DNA of 64,000 nt from Pseudomonadota bacterium (GTDB taxonomy: Bacteria; Pseudomonadota; Gammaproteobacteria; Burkholderiales; Rhodocyclaceae). Positions 32,549 through 41,424 of the stretch are shown one piece after another. The stretch lies in contig QQUN01000005.1 in the NCBI GenBank assembly GCA_008501585.1, forward strand, positions 62,001 through 126,000, written 5' to 3'. The notes under the pieces were generated by a model. It was not told where the DNA came from, did not search any database, and saw only the letters and a list, made by a program, of their open reading frames with translations. The translations under genes were made by a program, and so were the position numbers. Position 1 is the stretch's first letter; the number at the start of each line of letters is the position of its first letter.

Positions 32549-33265
32549 TTACTGCCAGCTGACGGTTGCGGCGAGCAGGTAGCCCGCGCCGTAGACCGTC
32601 TTGATCAGCTTGGCGTGCTGGGGGTTTTCGTCCAGGCGGCGGCGCAGGCGCGAGATGCGCAGGTCGATGCTGCGGTCCAGCGCGCACACATCGCGGCCGT
32701 CGAGCAGCTGGTCGCGCGAGAGAATCTGGTTGGCGTGCTCGAGCAGCACGGTGAGCAGCTGCGCTTCGGCCACGCTCAAGGTGTCTTCCTTGCCGTCGGG
32801 GCGGGTCAGCCGGTGGGTGCCGGTGTCGAACTGCCAGCCGGCGAACCAGGCGCGACGGGACGCGCTGCCGTTGCTGCTGGCCGGCTCGCTCTGGTAGCGA
32901 CGCAGGATGCTGCGCACCCGGGCGATCAGCTCGCGCGGCTCGAAGGGCTTGGTCATGTAGTCGTCGGCGCCCAGCTCCAGGCCCATCACCCGGTCGTGGG
33001 TGTCGCCGCGGCCGGTGACGATGAGCAGGCCGAAGCGGTGGCGGGCGCGCAGTTGCTGCATCACCTCCAGGCCGTCCATATCGGGCAGGCCGAGATCGAG
33101 AATCGCCACCTGCGGGGTGTGGGTGCGCAGCTGGCGCAGGAAGTCGCCGCCGGTGGCGAACAGCTCGCAGCGGAAATCGAAGCGTTGCAGTGTGGATTCG
33201 ATCAGCCGGGCGATGGCCGGATCGTCTTCCACGACATGGATCAGGGGACGGGGCGCATGCGACAT
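32549..33265 (-). CDS. OmpR/PhoB-family response regulator
   Basis: A 238-residue two-component regulator: receiver domain with the acidic pocket VVEDD, phospho-acceptor Asp57 (ILDLGLPDMDG), Thr/Lys switch residues (VTGRGD, MTKPFEP), then an OmpR-type winged helix ending IKTVYGAGYLL. It likely binds direct-repeat DNA when phosphorylated. It lies 9 bp downstream of a hybrid sensor kinase that should be its partner, although that kinase carries its own receiver, so a phosphorelay or dual output is possible. Signal unknown. Confidence 0.92.
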   Translation of the reverse strand: MSHAPRPLIHVVEDDPAIARLIESTLQRFDFRCELFATGGDFLRQLRTHTPQVAILDLGLPDMDGLEVMQQLRARHRFGLLIVTGRGDTHDRVMGLELGADDYMTKPFEPRELIARVRSILRRYQSEPASSNGSASRRAWFAGWQFDTGTHRLTRPDGKEDTLSVAEAQLLTVLLEHANQILSRDQLLDGRDVCALDRSIDLRISRLRRRLDENPQHAKLIKTVYGAGYLLAATVSWQ

Positions 33266-33274
33266 GCCGGTCTC

Positions 33275-35317
33275 CTAGCGCGGGCCGCGGCGGTTGAGCG
33301 CGGCGGCGAGTTTTTCGCGGGTAAAGGGTTTTTCGAGCAGCGGTGCGGTGCTGTCGTCCTGGTGGCGCTCGCCGGCCTCGGCGTAGCCGCTCATGAGAAT
33401 CATTGGGATCTCGGGCCGGAAGCGGCGCACGAAGCGCGCCAGCGCCCAGCCGTCCATGCCGCCGGGCATGACCACGTCGGACAGCACCATGGCGATGGCC
33501 GGGACGTTCTCGACCAGGTCCGCCGCCTCGTGGCCGTTCTCGGCCTCGAGCACGGTGCATTCGAGCGAGGCGAGCTGGGCGCGCACTACCTTGCGCACCT
33601 CCGGGTCGTCTTCCACCAGCAGGACCACGCGCCCGCGCAGATCGATGTCGAAGGGGTCGGCCGGGGGTGGCGCGGGGTCGCTCTGGCTGCCGGCGGGGGC
33701 CGGCGGCAGGAGCAGGGCCACCTGCGTGCCGACCGCCTGCCGGCTGCGGATGCGGATGGCGCCGCCCGATTGCTTGACAAAGCCATACACCATGGCCATG
33801 CCCAGCCCGCTGCCCATGCCGAACTTCTTGGTGGTGAAGAAGGGCTCGAAGACCCGCGCCAGCACCGTGCCGTCCATGCCGGTGCCGTTGTCGGCAATGA
33901 CGATCTGGACGTAGTCGCCGGGCGGGACTTCCAGCTCGTCGGCGGCGTTGGCGTCGAGCGTCTCGAGCGAGGATTCGATGCGCAGTTCGCCGCCGTTGGG
34001 CATGGCATCGCGGGCGTTGAGGGCGAGGTTGAGCAGGGCGTTTTCGAGCTGATTGGGGTCGACCATCGCCACCAGCTCGGCGGCATGTGAGGCGGTCGAC
34101 AAGGCGATGGAGCTGGGCATCGAGCGGCGGACCAGGCGTACCATGCCGAGGACCAGTTCGTTGACTTCCACCGGCCGCGCCTCCATCGGCTGCTGGCGCG
34201 AGAAGGCCAGCAGGCGCTTGATCAGCGCGGCGCCACCTTCGGCCGCGGTCTGGCAGGGGGCGACGAATTCGTCCACCTCGGGCGCCTCGCCCAGGGCATC
34301 GCGCAGCGCGGTGAGGTTGCCCATCACCACGGTGAGCATGTTGTTGAAGTCGTGCGCCAGGCCGCCGGTGAGCTCGCCGATGGCTTCCATCTTCTGCGCC
34401 TGGGCCAGCGCGTTCTGGGTGCGCCGCTGGTCGGTCATGTCGACCGCGTGCACAAAGCAGCCGATGACTTCGCCGTCGGGCGTGATGTCGGGCAGCAGCG
34501 TGCTGCGCGCGAAGATGCGCGCGCCGGCGGCGGAGGTGATGGCGTATTCGTAGGTGACTTCGTGGCCGTCGAGCGAGCGGCGCACATGGGGTTCGACCTG
34601 GCGGAACAGATCCTCACCGATGACTTCGACGATCGGCCGGTCGACCATGCTCTGGCTGGTCCAGCCGAACCACTCGGCGTAGCGCTTGTTGGCGTAGCGG
34701 TAAGTCCAGCTGGCGTCGAAGTAAGCCACATGGGCGGGGATGGTGTCGGTGATCAGGCGCAGCTTGGCTTCGCTGTGCTGGAGCGCGGCGGTGATCTGGT
34801 GGTTGGCCTCGATGGCGGCCTTCAGTTCGGCGTTGGCCTCGGTGAGCGCGGCGGTGCGCTCGCGGATATGGCCCTCGAGCTCGGCCTGGTGGCGGTCGAT
34901 CTGTTCGCGCTGGCGCTCGGCCTCGGTGATGTCCGAGTACAGCGCGATGAAACCCTGGTGGGGCAGGGGGAAGCCCTGGATCTTCAGCAAGGTGCCGTCG
35001 GGCCGCTGGCGGCGGGTGTCGTGCGAGGTGAAACGCTGTGCCGCGGCCACGCGCTCGGCCACCTGGGCCTCGACGTCGCCCGGGCCATACTCGCCGCGTT
35101 CGGCGTTGTGGCGGATGAAGGCCTCGAAGGGCGTGCCCGGCACGCCGAGCGCGTCGGGAAAGTCGAGCAGGGTCAGGAAGCTGCGGTTGCAGGTCACCAG
35201 GCGCAAGTCCTGGTCGAAGATGGTGACGCCCTGGTTGATGTGGTCCAGACCGGCCGCGACCATCTCGCGATAGCGGGTGTCGCTGATCTGCTCGGGCGTG
35301 TCGAGAAGCGGTGTCAT
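33275..35317 (-). CDS. Hybrid sensor histidine kinase with two PAS domains and a C-terminal receiver
   Basis: A 680-residue soluble kinase without membrane segments. Order: PAS-7-type domain (about 15-135), coiled coil (135-185), second PAS (188-300), HisKA with H322 in GGLAHDFNNML, HATPase with N-box NQLENALLNLALNARDAM and G-boxes DNGTGMD and GSGLGMAMVYG, then a receiver with D614 (LSDVVMPGGMDG). Absence of membrane helices points to a cytoplasmic signal sensed by the PAS domains. The start ATG at 35315-35317 was chosen; upstream frame is non-coding in character. Forms an operon with the OmpR-type regulator and is divergent from an acyl-CoA synthetase. Confidence 0.9.
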   Translation of the reverse strand: MTPLLDTPEQISDTRYREMVAAGLDHINQGVTIFDQDLRLVTCNRSFLTLLDFPDALGVPGTPFEAFIRHNAERGEYGPGDVEAQVAERVAAAQRFTSHDTRRQRPDGTLLKIQGFPLPHQGFIALYSDITEAERQREQIDRHQAELEGHIRERTAALTEANAELKAAIEANHQITAALQHSEAKLRLITDTIPAHVAYFDASWTYRYANKRYAEWFGWTSQSMVDRPIVEVIGEDLFRQVEPHVRRSLDGHEVTYEYAITSAAGARIFARSTLLPDITPDGEVIGCFVHAVDMTDQRRTQNALAQAQKMEAIGELTGGLAHDFNNMLTVVMGNLTALRDALGEAPEVDEFVAPCQTAAEGGAALIKRLLAFSRQQPMEARPVEVNELVLGMVRLVRRSMPSSIALSTASHAAELVAMVDPNQLENALLNLALNARDAMPNGGELRIESSLETLDANAADELEVPPGDYVQIVIADNGTGMDGTVLARVFEPFFTTKKFGMGSGLGMAMVYGFVKQSGGAIRIRSRQAVGTQVALLLPPAPAGSQSDPAPPPADPFDIDLRGRVVLLVEDDPEVRKVVRAQLASLECTVLEAENGHEAADLVENVPAIAMVLSDVVMPGGMDGWALARFVRRFRPEIPMILMSGYAEAGERHQDDSTAPLLEKPFTREKLAAALNRRGPR

Positions 35318-35380
35318 GGGTCGGGGGCGGGCGGTGAACAACGTGTCGATTCTAGTCCCTGCCTCGCCGAAATGACGTCT

Positions 35381-35427
35381 CGACAAGATTGAGTACATTT
35401 GCCGACAAGTTCCGACACGATTGAATG
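35381..35427. promoter_or_regulatory. Direct repeat in the kinase/acyl-CoA synthetase divergent region
   Basis: CGACAAGATTGAGT (35381-35394) recurs as CGACACGATTGAAT (35413-35426), two mismatches in 14, start-to-start distance 32 bp or three helical turns. A shorter CGACAAG lies between them (35403-35409). Helically phased direct repeats are typical of OmpR-type regulators, one of which is encoded in the divergent operon; the link is inference. Confidence 0.4.
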
Positions 35428-35531
35428 TGACCCTTCGTCTCCGATGCACCGGCAGCACGGCCTGCGCCTGATGTTGCCAACCCGGAGGCCGGCCCCGCCG
35501 CCGGCCCACAACGGTCAACAAGGAGACAAAG

Positions 35532-37172
35532 GTGTCGCGCACTGCCTATTCGCAAGGCCTGGACAAGAATCCGGCCAACTATGTTCCTCTCTCGCCGCTG
35601 AGCTACATCGAGCGCACCGCGGCGGTGTACCCGAACCGCACCAGCGTGATCCACGGATCGCGCAGCTTCACCTGGTCCGAGACCTACGCCCGCTGCCGCC
35701 GGCTGGCCAGCGCGCTGCAGCAGCGTGGCATCGGCGAGGGCGATACGGTGGCGGTGATGCTGCCCAATGTGCCGGCGATGGTCGAGGTGCACTTCGGCGT
35801 GCCGATGATCGGCGCCGTGCTCAACACGCTCAACACCCGGCTCGACGCCGAGGCGCTGGCCTTCATGCTGGGCCACGGCGAGGCCAAGGTGCTGATCACC
35901 GATCCGGAATTCGCCGGCGTGATCGGCGAGGCGCTGGCGTTGCTCGATGGCCCGCGCCCGCTGGTGATCGACGCGCTGGATCCGGAATACCCGGCCACCG
36001 ACCGCCTCGGCGAGATCGAATACGAAGACTTCATCGCCGCGGGCGAGGCCGATTTCGCCTGGCAGATGCCGACCGACGAGTGGGCGCCGATTGCGCTCAA
36101 CTACACCTCCGGCACCACCGGCAACCCCAAGGGCGTGGTCTATCACCACCGCGGCGCCTACCTCAACGGCGCCTCCAACATCATCAGCTGGGGCATGCCG
36201 CAGCACGCGGTGTATCTGTGGACGCTGCCGATGTTCCACTGCAACGGCTGGTGCTTCCCCTGGACCATGGCCGCCAATGCCGGGGTGAACGTGTGCCTGC
36301 GCAAGGTGGACGTGGCGCTTATCTACGAGCTGATCCGCAAGTACAAGGTGAGCCACTTCTGCGGTGCGCCGATCGTGCACGGCATGCTGATCAATGCCAA
36401 CGAGGCGCTGCGCGCCGGTATCGAGCACAAGGTGTCGGCGCTGATCGCCGGCGCCGCGCCCCCGGCCGCGATCATCGAGGGCATGGAGCGCATCGGCTTC
36501 GACATCACCCATGTGTATGGCCTGACCGAAACCTACGGCCCGGCCGCGGTGTGCGCCAAGCACCCGGAATGGGATGACCTGCCCATCGACCGGCGCGCCG
36601 AGCGCAACGGCCGCCAGGGTGTGCCCTACCACATGCAGCAGGCGATCAGCGTGCGCGACCCGCAGACGCTGGAAGCGGTGCCGGCCGATGGCGAGACCAT
36701 GGGCGAGATCATGTTCCGCGGCAACCTGGTGATGAAGGGCTACCTGAAGAACGAGAAGGCCTCGGATGAAGCCTTTGCCGGTGGCTGGTTCCGCACCGGC
36801 GACCTGGCCGTGGTGCATGCCGACGGCTACGTGAAGATCAAGGACCGCTCCAAGGACGTGATCATCTCCGGCGGCGAGAACATCTCCTCGCTGGAGGTCG
36901 AAGAAGTGCTCTACCGCCACCCGGCGGTGATGACCGCCGCCGTGGTGGCCATGCCCGACGAGAAGTGGGGCGAGGTGCCGGCCGCCTACATTGAGGTGAA
37001 AGAGGGCGCCATCGTCAGCACCGACGATATCGTCAAGCACTGCCGCGAACACCTGGCGCGCTACAAGGTGCCCAAGCACATCGAGTTCTGCGTGTTGCCC
37101 AAGACCTCGACCGGCAAGATCCAGAAGTTTGTCCTGCGCCAGCAGGCGCGCGCGACCGATGCCATCGGCTGA
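35532..37172 (+). CDS. Acyl-CoA synthetase (AMP-binding, medium/short-chain type)
   Basis: A 546-residue ANL-superfamily ligase that activates a carboxylic acid to acyl-AMP and then acyl-CoA. The P-loop YTSGTTGNPKG, the VYGLTETYGP A5 motif, WFRTGDL and the C-terminal catalytic lysine in TSTGKIQKF are present. Overall it resembles fatty acyl-CoA synthetases of the AlkK/medium-chain group; exact substrate is unknown. Translation starts at GTG 35532, six nt after AAGGAG. It is followed by a possible tiny membrane ORF and a permease, and shares its upstream region with a divergent two-component system. Confidence 0.9.
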   Translation: MSRTAYSQGLDKNPANYVPLSPLSYIERTAAVYPNRTSVIHGSRSFTWSETYARCRRLASALQQRGIGEGDTVAVMLPNVPAMVEVHFGVPMIGAVLNTLNTRLDAEALAFMLGHGEAKVLITDPEFAGVIGEALALLDGPRPLVIDALDPEYPATDRLGEIEYEDFIAAGEADFAWQMPTDEWAPIALNYTSGTTGNPKGVVYHHRGAYLNGASNIISWGMPQHAVYLWTLPMFHCNGWCFPWTMAANAGVNVCLRKVDVALIYELIRKYKVSHFCGAPIVHGMLINANEALRAGIEHKVSALIAGAAPPAAIIEGMERIGFDITHVYGLTETYGPAAVCAKHPEWDDLPIDRRAERNGRQGVPYHMQQAISVRDPQTLEAVPADGETMGEIMFRGNLVMKGYLKNEKASDEAFAGGWFRTGDLAVVHADGYVKIKDRSKDVIISGGENISSLEVEEVLYRHPAVMTAAVVAMPDEKWGEVPAAYIEVKEGAIVSTDDIVKHCREHLARYKVPKHIEFCVLPKTSTGKIQKFVLRQQARATDAIG

Positions 37173-37287
37173 TACCGCCCTGTGCCCGCCCCGGGGCGGG
37201 CGCAGGCTCGTGCGTACCGTGCTGACGGTGGTCGCCTACTGCGCCACGACGCTCGTGCTGTACGCCCCCGACGTGCTGCGTTTCTGA
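37159..37287 (+). CDS. Possible small single-helix membrane protein
   Basis: A 42-codon frame begins at ATG 37159 inside the end of the acyl-CoA synthetase gene and ends at TGA 37285. The C-terminal half (VRTVLTVVAYCATTLVLY, then APDVLRF) is a plausible membrane helix preceded by basic residues. A GTG at 37210, preceded by GCAGG, could give a 25-residue version. There is no strong Shine-Dalgarno before the ATG. It sits just before the NCS2-like permease, so it could be a small subunit, but a chance frame in GC-rich DNA is also possible. Confidence 0.35.
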   Translation: MPSADTALCPPRGGRRLVRTVLTVVAYCATTLVLYAPDVLRF

Positions 37288-37333
37288 CGCGGCATGTCCC
37301 AGAACCCCATTTGACGACCCAGGAGACAAACGC

Positions 37334-38758
37334 ATGTTGATGCAGAGAAAACACGGGGCCGAGCAGCCCCACTGGCCGCTCGGGCCGTTCAAGATCCGGC
37401 TCCCCTTCGTGCACTACCGCTGGGAATACCCCGAGATGATCCAGGGCCTGATCATGTTCGTGGTCGGCTTGGCGATGATCCCGCTGCTGCAGAAATATCT
37501 CGGCATGCCCTATGAGGCGGCGCTGGCCTTCTGCGTGATCGCCGGCGTGGGCTACATGCTGCCGGCCCTGCTGGGCGTGCCGCTGGTGCCGGGCTGGATC
37601 ACCCCCGCGATTCCGGTGGTGATCCTCTTCCTGCAGGGCTTCGAGCCCGGGCCGGAGGCGATCAAGGCGATGTTCGCGCTGCAGATCGAGGTCTTCATCA
37701 TCTTCCTCGTGCTCGGCATCACCGGGCTGGGTAACCGGCTGGTGACGGTGATCCCCAACTCGCTCAAGTCCGGCATCATCATCGGTGCCGGCATCGCGGC
37801 GATGATGGGCGAGCTGAAGGTGGGCGGGCGCATCGACAACACGCCGATCTCGCTGATCATCGGCTCCATCGTCTCGGCCTATGTGCTGTTCTCGCTGTCG
37901 TTCAAGCACATCGTCGAGAAAAACGTGTGGGCCAAGCGCATCTCCAACTTCGGCATGGTGCCGGGCATGATCCTCGCCATGCTGGTGGGCTGGGCCGTGG
38001 GCGAGTACCCCATGCCCGACGTGCAGTGGGGCATCACCCAGCCCGACTTTGCTCTGATGTGGGACTACCTGGTGTTCAACACCGGCATGCCCGACGCGAG
38101 CACCTTCATGCTGGCCATCCCGACCGCCGTCATCGCCTACGTGATCGCCTTTGGCGACATCGTGGTGGGTTTCACGCTGGTCAAGCGGGTCGACCACCTG
38201 CGCGAGGACGAGAAGATCGAGGAGGGCATCACCCGGGTGCACCTGGTGACCGCCATCCGCAACGGCATCCACGCCTTCTTCGCCCCCTGGCCCGGCCTGG
38301 CCGGCCCCTTGTGGACGGCGGCCCATGCCACCGTGGCCGAGCGCTATGCGCTGGGCCGCAAGGCGATGGATTCGATCTACTCCGGTGGCGGCACCTTCTG
38401 GATCACCGGTTTCATTGCGCTGTTCATGCTGCCGCTGGTGAGCATCTTCAAGCCGGTGCTGCCGATCGCGCTGTCGCTCACCCTGGTGCTGACCGCCTAC
38501 ATCTGCATCATGGTCGGCATGGAAGAGCTGAAAACCTCGACCGAACGCGGCGTTGCCGGCATCGTGGCGGTCACGCTGGCCATGCCGGACCCGAAATCCA
38601 CGGTGTACGCCGTGGTCATCGGGCTGGTGCTGTACTTCCTGATCGAGCGCTCGCACCACATCGGGACGCGTGAAGAAGACGATCTGAGCATCCTCGGCGA
38701 CAGCACGGCCGATGTCGAGGCCGGCGATACGCACGGACGCAAGCGCCCGGCGAACTGA
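37334..38758 (+). CDS. NCS2/SLC23-like permease
   Basis: A 474-residue membrane protein with roughly 12 hydrophobic segments starting near residue 35. The pattern resembles the xanthine/uracil permease superfamily (for example GIIIGAGIAAMMGELKVGG and FGDIVVGFTLVKRVDHLRED), although it is distant from the well-known purine transporters, so the transported solute is not assigned. AGGAGA lies about 7 nt before the ATG. It follows the acyl-CoA synthetase by 160 bp and ends at a strong hairpin, so the pair may form one unit importing and activating an organic acid; that is inference. Confidence 0.7.
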   Translation: MLMQRKHGAEQPHWPLGPFKIRLPFVHYRWEYPEMIQGLIMFVVGLAMIPLLQKYLGMPYEAALAFCVIAGVGYMLPALLGVPLVPGWITPAIPVVILFLQGFEPGPEAIKAMFALQIEVFIIFLVLGITGLGNRLVTVIPNSLKSGIIIGAGIAAMMGELKVGGRIDNTPISLIIGSIVSAYVLFSLSFKHIVEKNVWAKRISNFGMVPGMILAMLVGWAVGEYPMPDVQWGITQPDFALMWDYLVFNTGMPDASTFMLAIPTAVIAYVIAFGDIVVGFTLVKRVDHLREDEKIEEGITRVHLVTAIRNGIHAFFAPWPGLAGPLWTAAHATVAERYALGRKAMDSIYSGGGTFWITGFIALFMLPLVSIFKPVLPIALSLTLVLTAYICIMVGMEELKTSTERGVAGIVAVTLAMPDPKSTVYAVVIGLVLYFLIERSHHIGTREEDDLSILGDSTADVEAGDTHGRKRPAN

Positions 38759-38779
38759 CGCTGGCGGCCACCGTCCGGC

Positions 38780-38815
38780 ACGGCAAACGCCCCCGTCCCA
38801 GGGGGCGTTTGCCGT
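38780..38815 (+). terminator. Hairpin after the permease gene
   Basis: ACGGCAAACGCCCCC (38780-38794) pairs perfectly with GGGGGCGTTTGCCGT (38801-38815) over a 6-nt loop. No T-run follows, so it may act as a Rho-linked or RNA-stability hairpin rather than a clean intrinsic terminator. Confidence 0.6.
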
Positions 38816-38914
38816 TGACCGGCCGTGGCGATCTTGATCGAGATCGAAGCCGTGGCGCGGGGCTTCGGGGTATCCTTGGCGCTTCAGACGCAACTCACAG
38901 AGGCGGACACCACC

Positions 38915-39418
38915 TTGAAGGTCTTTGGCATTGCCGGTTACTCCGGTTCGGGCAAGACGACCCTGATCGAAAAACTGATTCCCGAGATCAAGTCGCGCGG
39001 GCTCACCGTGTCGGTCATCAAGCATGCGCACCACGGCTTCGACCTTGACCGGCCGGGCAAGGACTCCTGGCGCCACCGCGAGGCCGGCGCTGAAGAGGTG
39101 CTGATGCTCTCGAGCGGGCGCTGGGTGCTGATGCACGAGTTGCGCGGCGCGCCCGAGCCAACACTCGATCAGCAACTGGCGATCCTCTCGCCCTGCGATC
39201 TGGTGCTCATCGAAGGCTTCAAGGCCGCGCCGGTGCCCAAGGTCGAGGTGTACCGCCCGGCCAACGGCAAGCCGCCGCTGTGGACCGACAACCCGCATGT
39301 GGTGGCCGTGGCCACCGATGCGCCAACCGACACCCCGCTGCCGACGCTGGACGTGAACGATCCGGTGGCGGTGACCGACTTCATTCTCGACTACAAGATG
39401 GAAGACTTTCAGGCATGA
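38915..39418 (+). CDS. mobB: Molybdopterin-guanine dinucleotide biosynthesis adaptor MobB
   Basis: MobB is a GTP-binding protein that assists MobA in converting molybdopterin to its guanine dinucleotide. The 167-residue protein opens with the P-loop GIAGYSGSGKTTL and has KHAHHGFDLDRPGKDSWRHREAGA and the LVLIEGFK motif. Homology begins exactly at codon TTG 38915 (MKVFGIAGYS), which has an AGAGGCGG about 8 nt upstream; an ATG-started extension to 38825 looks non-conserved. Its stop overlaps moeA (ATGA). First gene of a four-gene molybdenum cofactor operon. Confidence 0.92.
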   Translation: MKVFGIAGYSGSGKTTLIEKLIPEIKSRGLTVSVIKHAHHGFDLDRPGKDSWRHREAGAEEVLMLSSGRWVLMHELRGAPEPTLDQQLAILSPCDLVLIEGFKAAPVPKVEVYRPANGKPPLWTDNPHVVAVATDAPTDTPLPTLDVNDPVAVTDFILDYKMEDFQA

Positions 39419-40614
39419 GCCTTCTTTCCTTTGAAGACGCACGCACGCAATTGCTGGCCCAGGCGCGGCCGGTGGCCGGCGCCGAACTGGTGAGCACCCT
39501 CAAGGCGCGCGGCCGCGTGCTGGCCGGCGACCTGGTCTCCGAGTTCGACGTGCCGCCGCTCGACAACTCCGCCATGGACGGCTACGCCGTGCGCTGCGCC
39601 GACATCCCGGCCGCCGGCACGCGCTTGCCGGTCTCGCAACGCATTCCGGCCGGCGCGGTCGGCCATCCGCTGGCCGCGGGCTCGGTGGCGCGCATCTTCA
39701 CCGGCGCGCCGATTCCACCCGGCGGCGACGCCGTGGTGATGCAGGAGTTGTGCGAGCGTGAGGGTGACGAAGTCATCATCAACCATGTGCCGACCGAAGG
39801 CGATTCGATCCGCCGCCGCGGCGAGGACATCGCCATCGGCCAGGCGGTGCTGACCGCCGGCACCCGCCTGCGCGCGCAGGAACTCGGCCTGGCGGCGTCG
39901 ATCGGCATTCCCGCCGTCTCGGTGCATCGCCGGCTCAAGGTGGCGATCTTCTTCACCGGTGACGAGCTGGTGATGCCCGGCGAGCCGCTGCGCGAAGGCG
40001 CCATCTACAACTCCAACCGTTTCGTGCTCAACGCCTTGCTCGAAGGCATGGGCTGCGAAGTGACCGACCTGGGCATCGTCGCCGATACGCTCGACGCCAC
40101 GCGCCAGGCACTGCGCACGGCCGCCCACGGGCACGATGTGATCATCACCTCCGGCGGCGTGTCGGTCGGCGAAGAAGACCATGTCAAGCCGGCGGTCGAG
40201 GCCGAGGGCTCGCTCGACCTGTGGAACATCGCCATCAAGCCGGGCAAGCCGCTGGCTTATGGCCGGGTGGGCGAGGCGGCCTTCATCGGCCTGCCGGGCA
40301 ACCCGGTGTCGACCTTCGTCACCTTCCTGTTGCTGGTGCGCCCCTTCCTGCTCAAGTGCCAGGGCGTGCGCGATGTCTTGCCCCGGCCGCTGCAGTTGCG
40401 CGCCGATTTCGACTGGCTCAAGCCGATCAAGCGGCGCGAGTTCCTGCGTGTGCAGGTCAATGCCGAGGGCGGGCTGAGCCTGTTCGACAACCAGGGCTCC
40501 GGCGTGCTCACCTCGACGGTGTGGGCCGACGGCCTGGCCGAGGTGCCGCCGGGCGAGCCGATCCAGCGCGGCCAGACGGTGACGTATTATCCTTTCTCGG
40601 AATTGCTGGATTGA
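39415..40614 (+). CDS. moeA: Molybdopterin molybdenumtransferase MoeA
   Basis: MoeA inserts molybdate into adenylylated molybdopterin. The 399-residue protein shows the family's PPLDNSAMDGYAV, IFTGAPIPPGGDAVVMQE, FFTGDELV, IITSGGVSVGEEDHVK and GLPGNPVSTFVTF segments in order, covering all four domains. Length is normal. It starts in the mobB stop codon and is followed 7 bp later by moaD, so cofactor synthesis genes are coordinated. Molybdoenzymes served are outside this window. Confidence 0.96.
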   Translation: MSLLSFEDARTQLLAQARPVAGAELVSTLKARGRVLAGDLVSEFDVPPLDNSAMDGYAVRCADIPAAGTRLPVSQRIPAGAVGHPLAAGSVARIFTGAPIPPGGDAVVMQELCEREGDEVIINHVPTEGDSIRRRGEDIAIGQAVLTAGTRLRAQELGLAASIGIPAVSVHRRLKVAIFFTGDELVMPGEPLREGAIYNSNRFVLNALLEGMGCEVTDLGIVADTLDATRQALRTAAHGHDVIITSGGVSVGEEDHVKPAVEAEGSLDLWNIAIKPGKPLAYGRVGEAAFIGLPGNPVSTFVTFLLLVRPFLLKCQGVRDVLPRPLQLRADFDWLKPIKRREFLRVQVNAEGGLSLFDNQGSGVLTSTVWADGLAEVPPGEPIQRGQTVTYYPFSELLD

Positions 40615-40621
40615 TCTGCCA

Positions 40622-40876
40622 ATGAACCTGAACATTCTCTACTTTGCCAGCCTGCGCGAAGCGCTGGGTATGGCCAGGGAGGCCGTCGTGCTGCCGGGCG
40701 ACATCGCCACGGTCGGCGCACTGCGCGCGCACCTGAGCGAACGCGGCAATGCCTGGCAGCGGCTCGGGCCCGGCCATAACGTCAAGGCGGCGGTCAATCA
40801 ACAGATGGCGACAGACGCGCAGCCCCTGGCGAGCGGGGATGAAGTGGCGTTCTTCCCGCCGGTGACAGGAGGCTGA
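40622..40876 (+). CDS. moaD: Molybdopterin synthase sulfur carrier subunit MoaD
   Basis: MoaD is the ubiquitin-fold sulfur carrier whose C-terminal glycine is thiocarboxylated to supply the dithiolene sulfurs. The 84-residue protein ends in the required Gly-Gly after FFPPVT. The N-terminal ILYFASLREALG strand-helix is typical. It lies 4 bp before moaE, its partner in molybdopterin synthase. Confidence 0.96.
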   Translation: MNLNILYFASLREALGMAREAVVLPGDIATVGALRAHLSERGNAWQRLGPGHNVKAAVNQQMATDAQPLASGDEVAFFPPVTGG

Positions 40877-40880
40877 GCCG

Positions 40881-41342
40881 ATGGACGTGCGGGTTCAGGA
40901 AGCGGATTTCGACGTCGGCACCGAAACACGGGCGCTGTCCGCCGGGCGGACCGACGTGGGCGCCATCAGCACCTTCGTCGGGCTGGTGCGCGGTGCGGCG
41001 GACGGCGTGCAGTGCATGACGCTGGAGCACTATCCGGGCATGACCGAACAGTCGCTGTCAGAGATCGTGGCCGAGGCCAAGTCCCGCTGGGCGCTGCTGG
41101 CCGTGCGGGTGATCCACCGGGTCGGGCCGCTGCAGCCGGGCGAACAGATCGTCTATGTCGGCGTGGCCAGCGCCCATCGCGGCGAGGCGATCGCGGCCTG
41201 CGAATTCATCATGGACTATCTCAAGACGCGGGCGCCATTCTGGAAAAAGGAACAGACGCCGGAAGGCAGCCGCTGGGTCGATGCGCGCGACACCGATGAT
41301 GCCGCCGCCGCCCGCTGGCTGGATGTCGAATCGCGGCGCTGA
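40881..41342 (+). CDS. moaE: Molybdopterin synthase catalytic subunit MoaE
   Basis: MoaE converts cyclic pyranopterin monophosphate to molybdopterin using thiocarboxylated MoaD. The 153-residue protein has ISTFVGLVRG, LEHYPGM, the RVGPLQPGEQIVYVGV strand and the active-site PFWKKE motif with the catalytic lysines. Last gene of mobB-moeA-moaD-moaE, closed by a perfect palindromic terminator shared with the convergent phasin gene. Confidence 0.97.
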   Translation: MDVRVQEADFDVGTETRALSAGRTDVGAISTFVGLVRGAADGVQCMTLEHYPGMTEQSLSEIVAEAKSRWALLAVRVIHRVGPLQPGEQIVYVGVASAHRGEAIAACEFIMDYLKTRAPFWKKEQTPEGSRWVDARDTDDAAAARWLDVESRR

Positions 41343-41364
41343 GGTGACCGGCGAACAGATAAAA

Positions 41365-41394
41365 AAAACGGCGTCCTCGCGAGGACGCCGTTTT
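41365..41394. terminator. Bidirectional terminator between moaE and the phasin gene
   Basis: A perfect palindrome AAAACGGCGTCCTC with its complement GAGGACGCCGTTTT around a central GC step (41365-41394). It has A/T tracts on both sides and serves both converging genes. Confidence 0.92.
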
Positions 41395-41424
41395 CATGCC
41401 CGGCCGAGGCCGGGCGGATGTTGC

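Noticed and set aside
38825-38914. Upstream ATG-started extension of mobB
   Set aside because: Homology starts at TTG 38915, which has a suitable ribosome-binding site; the extension overlaps a promoter-like region.
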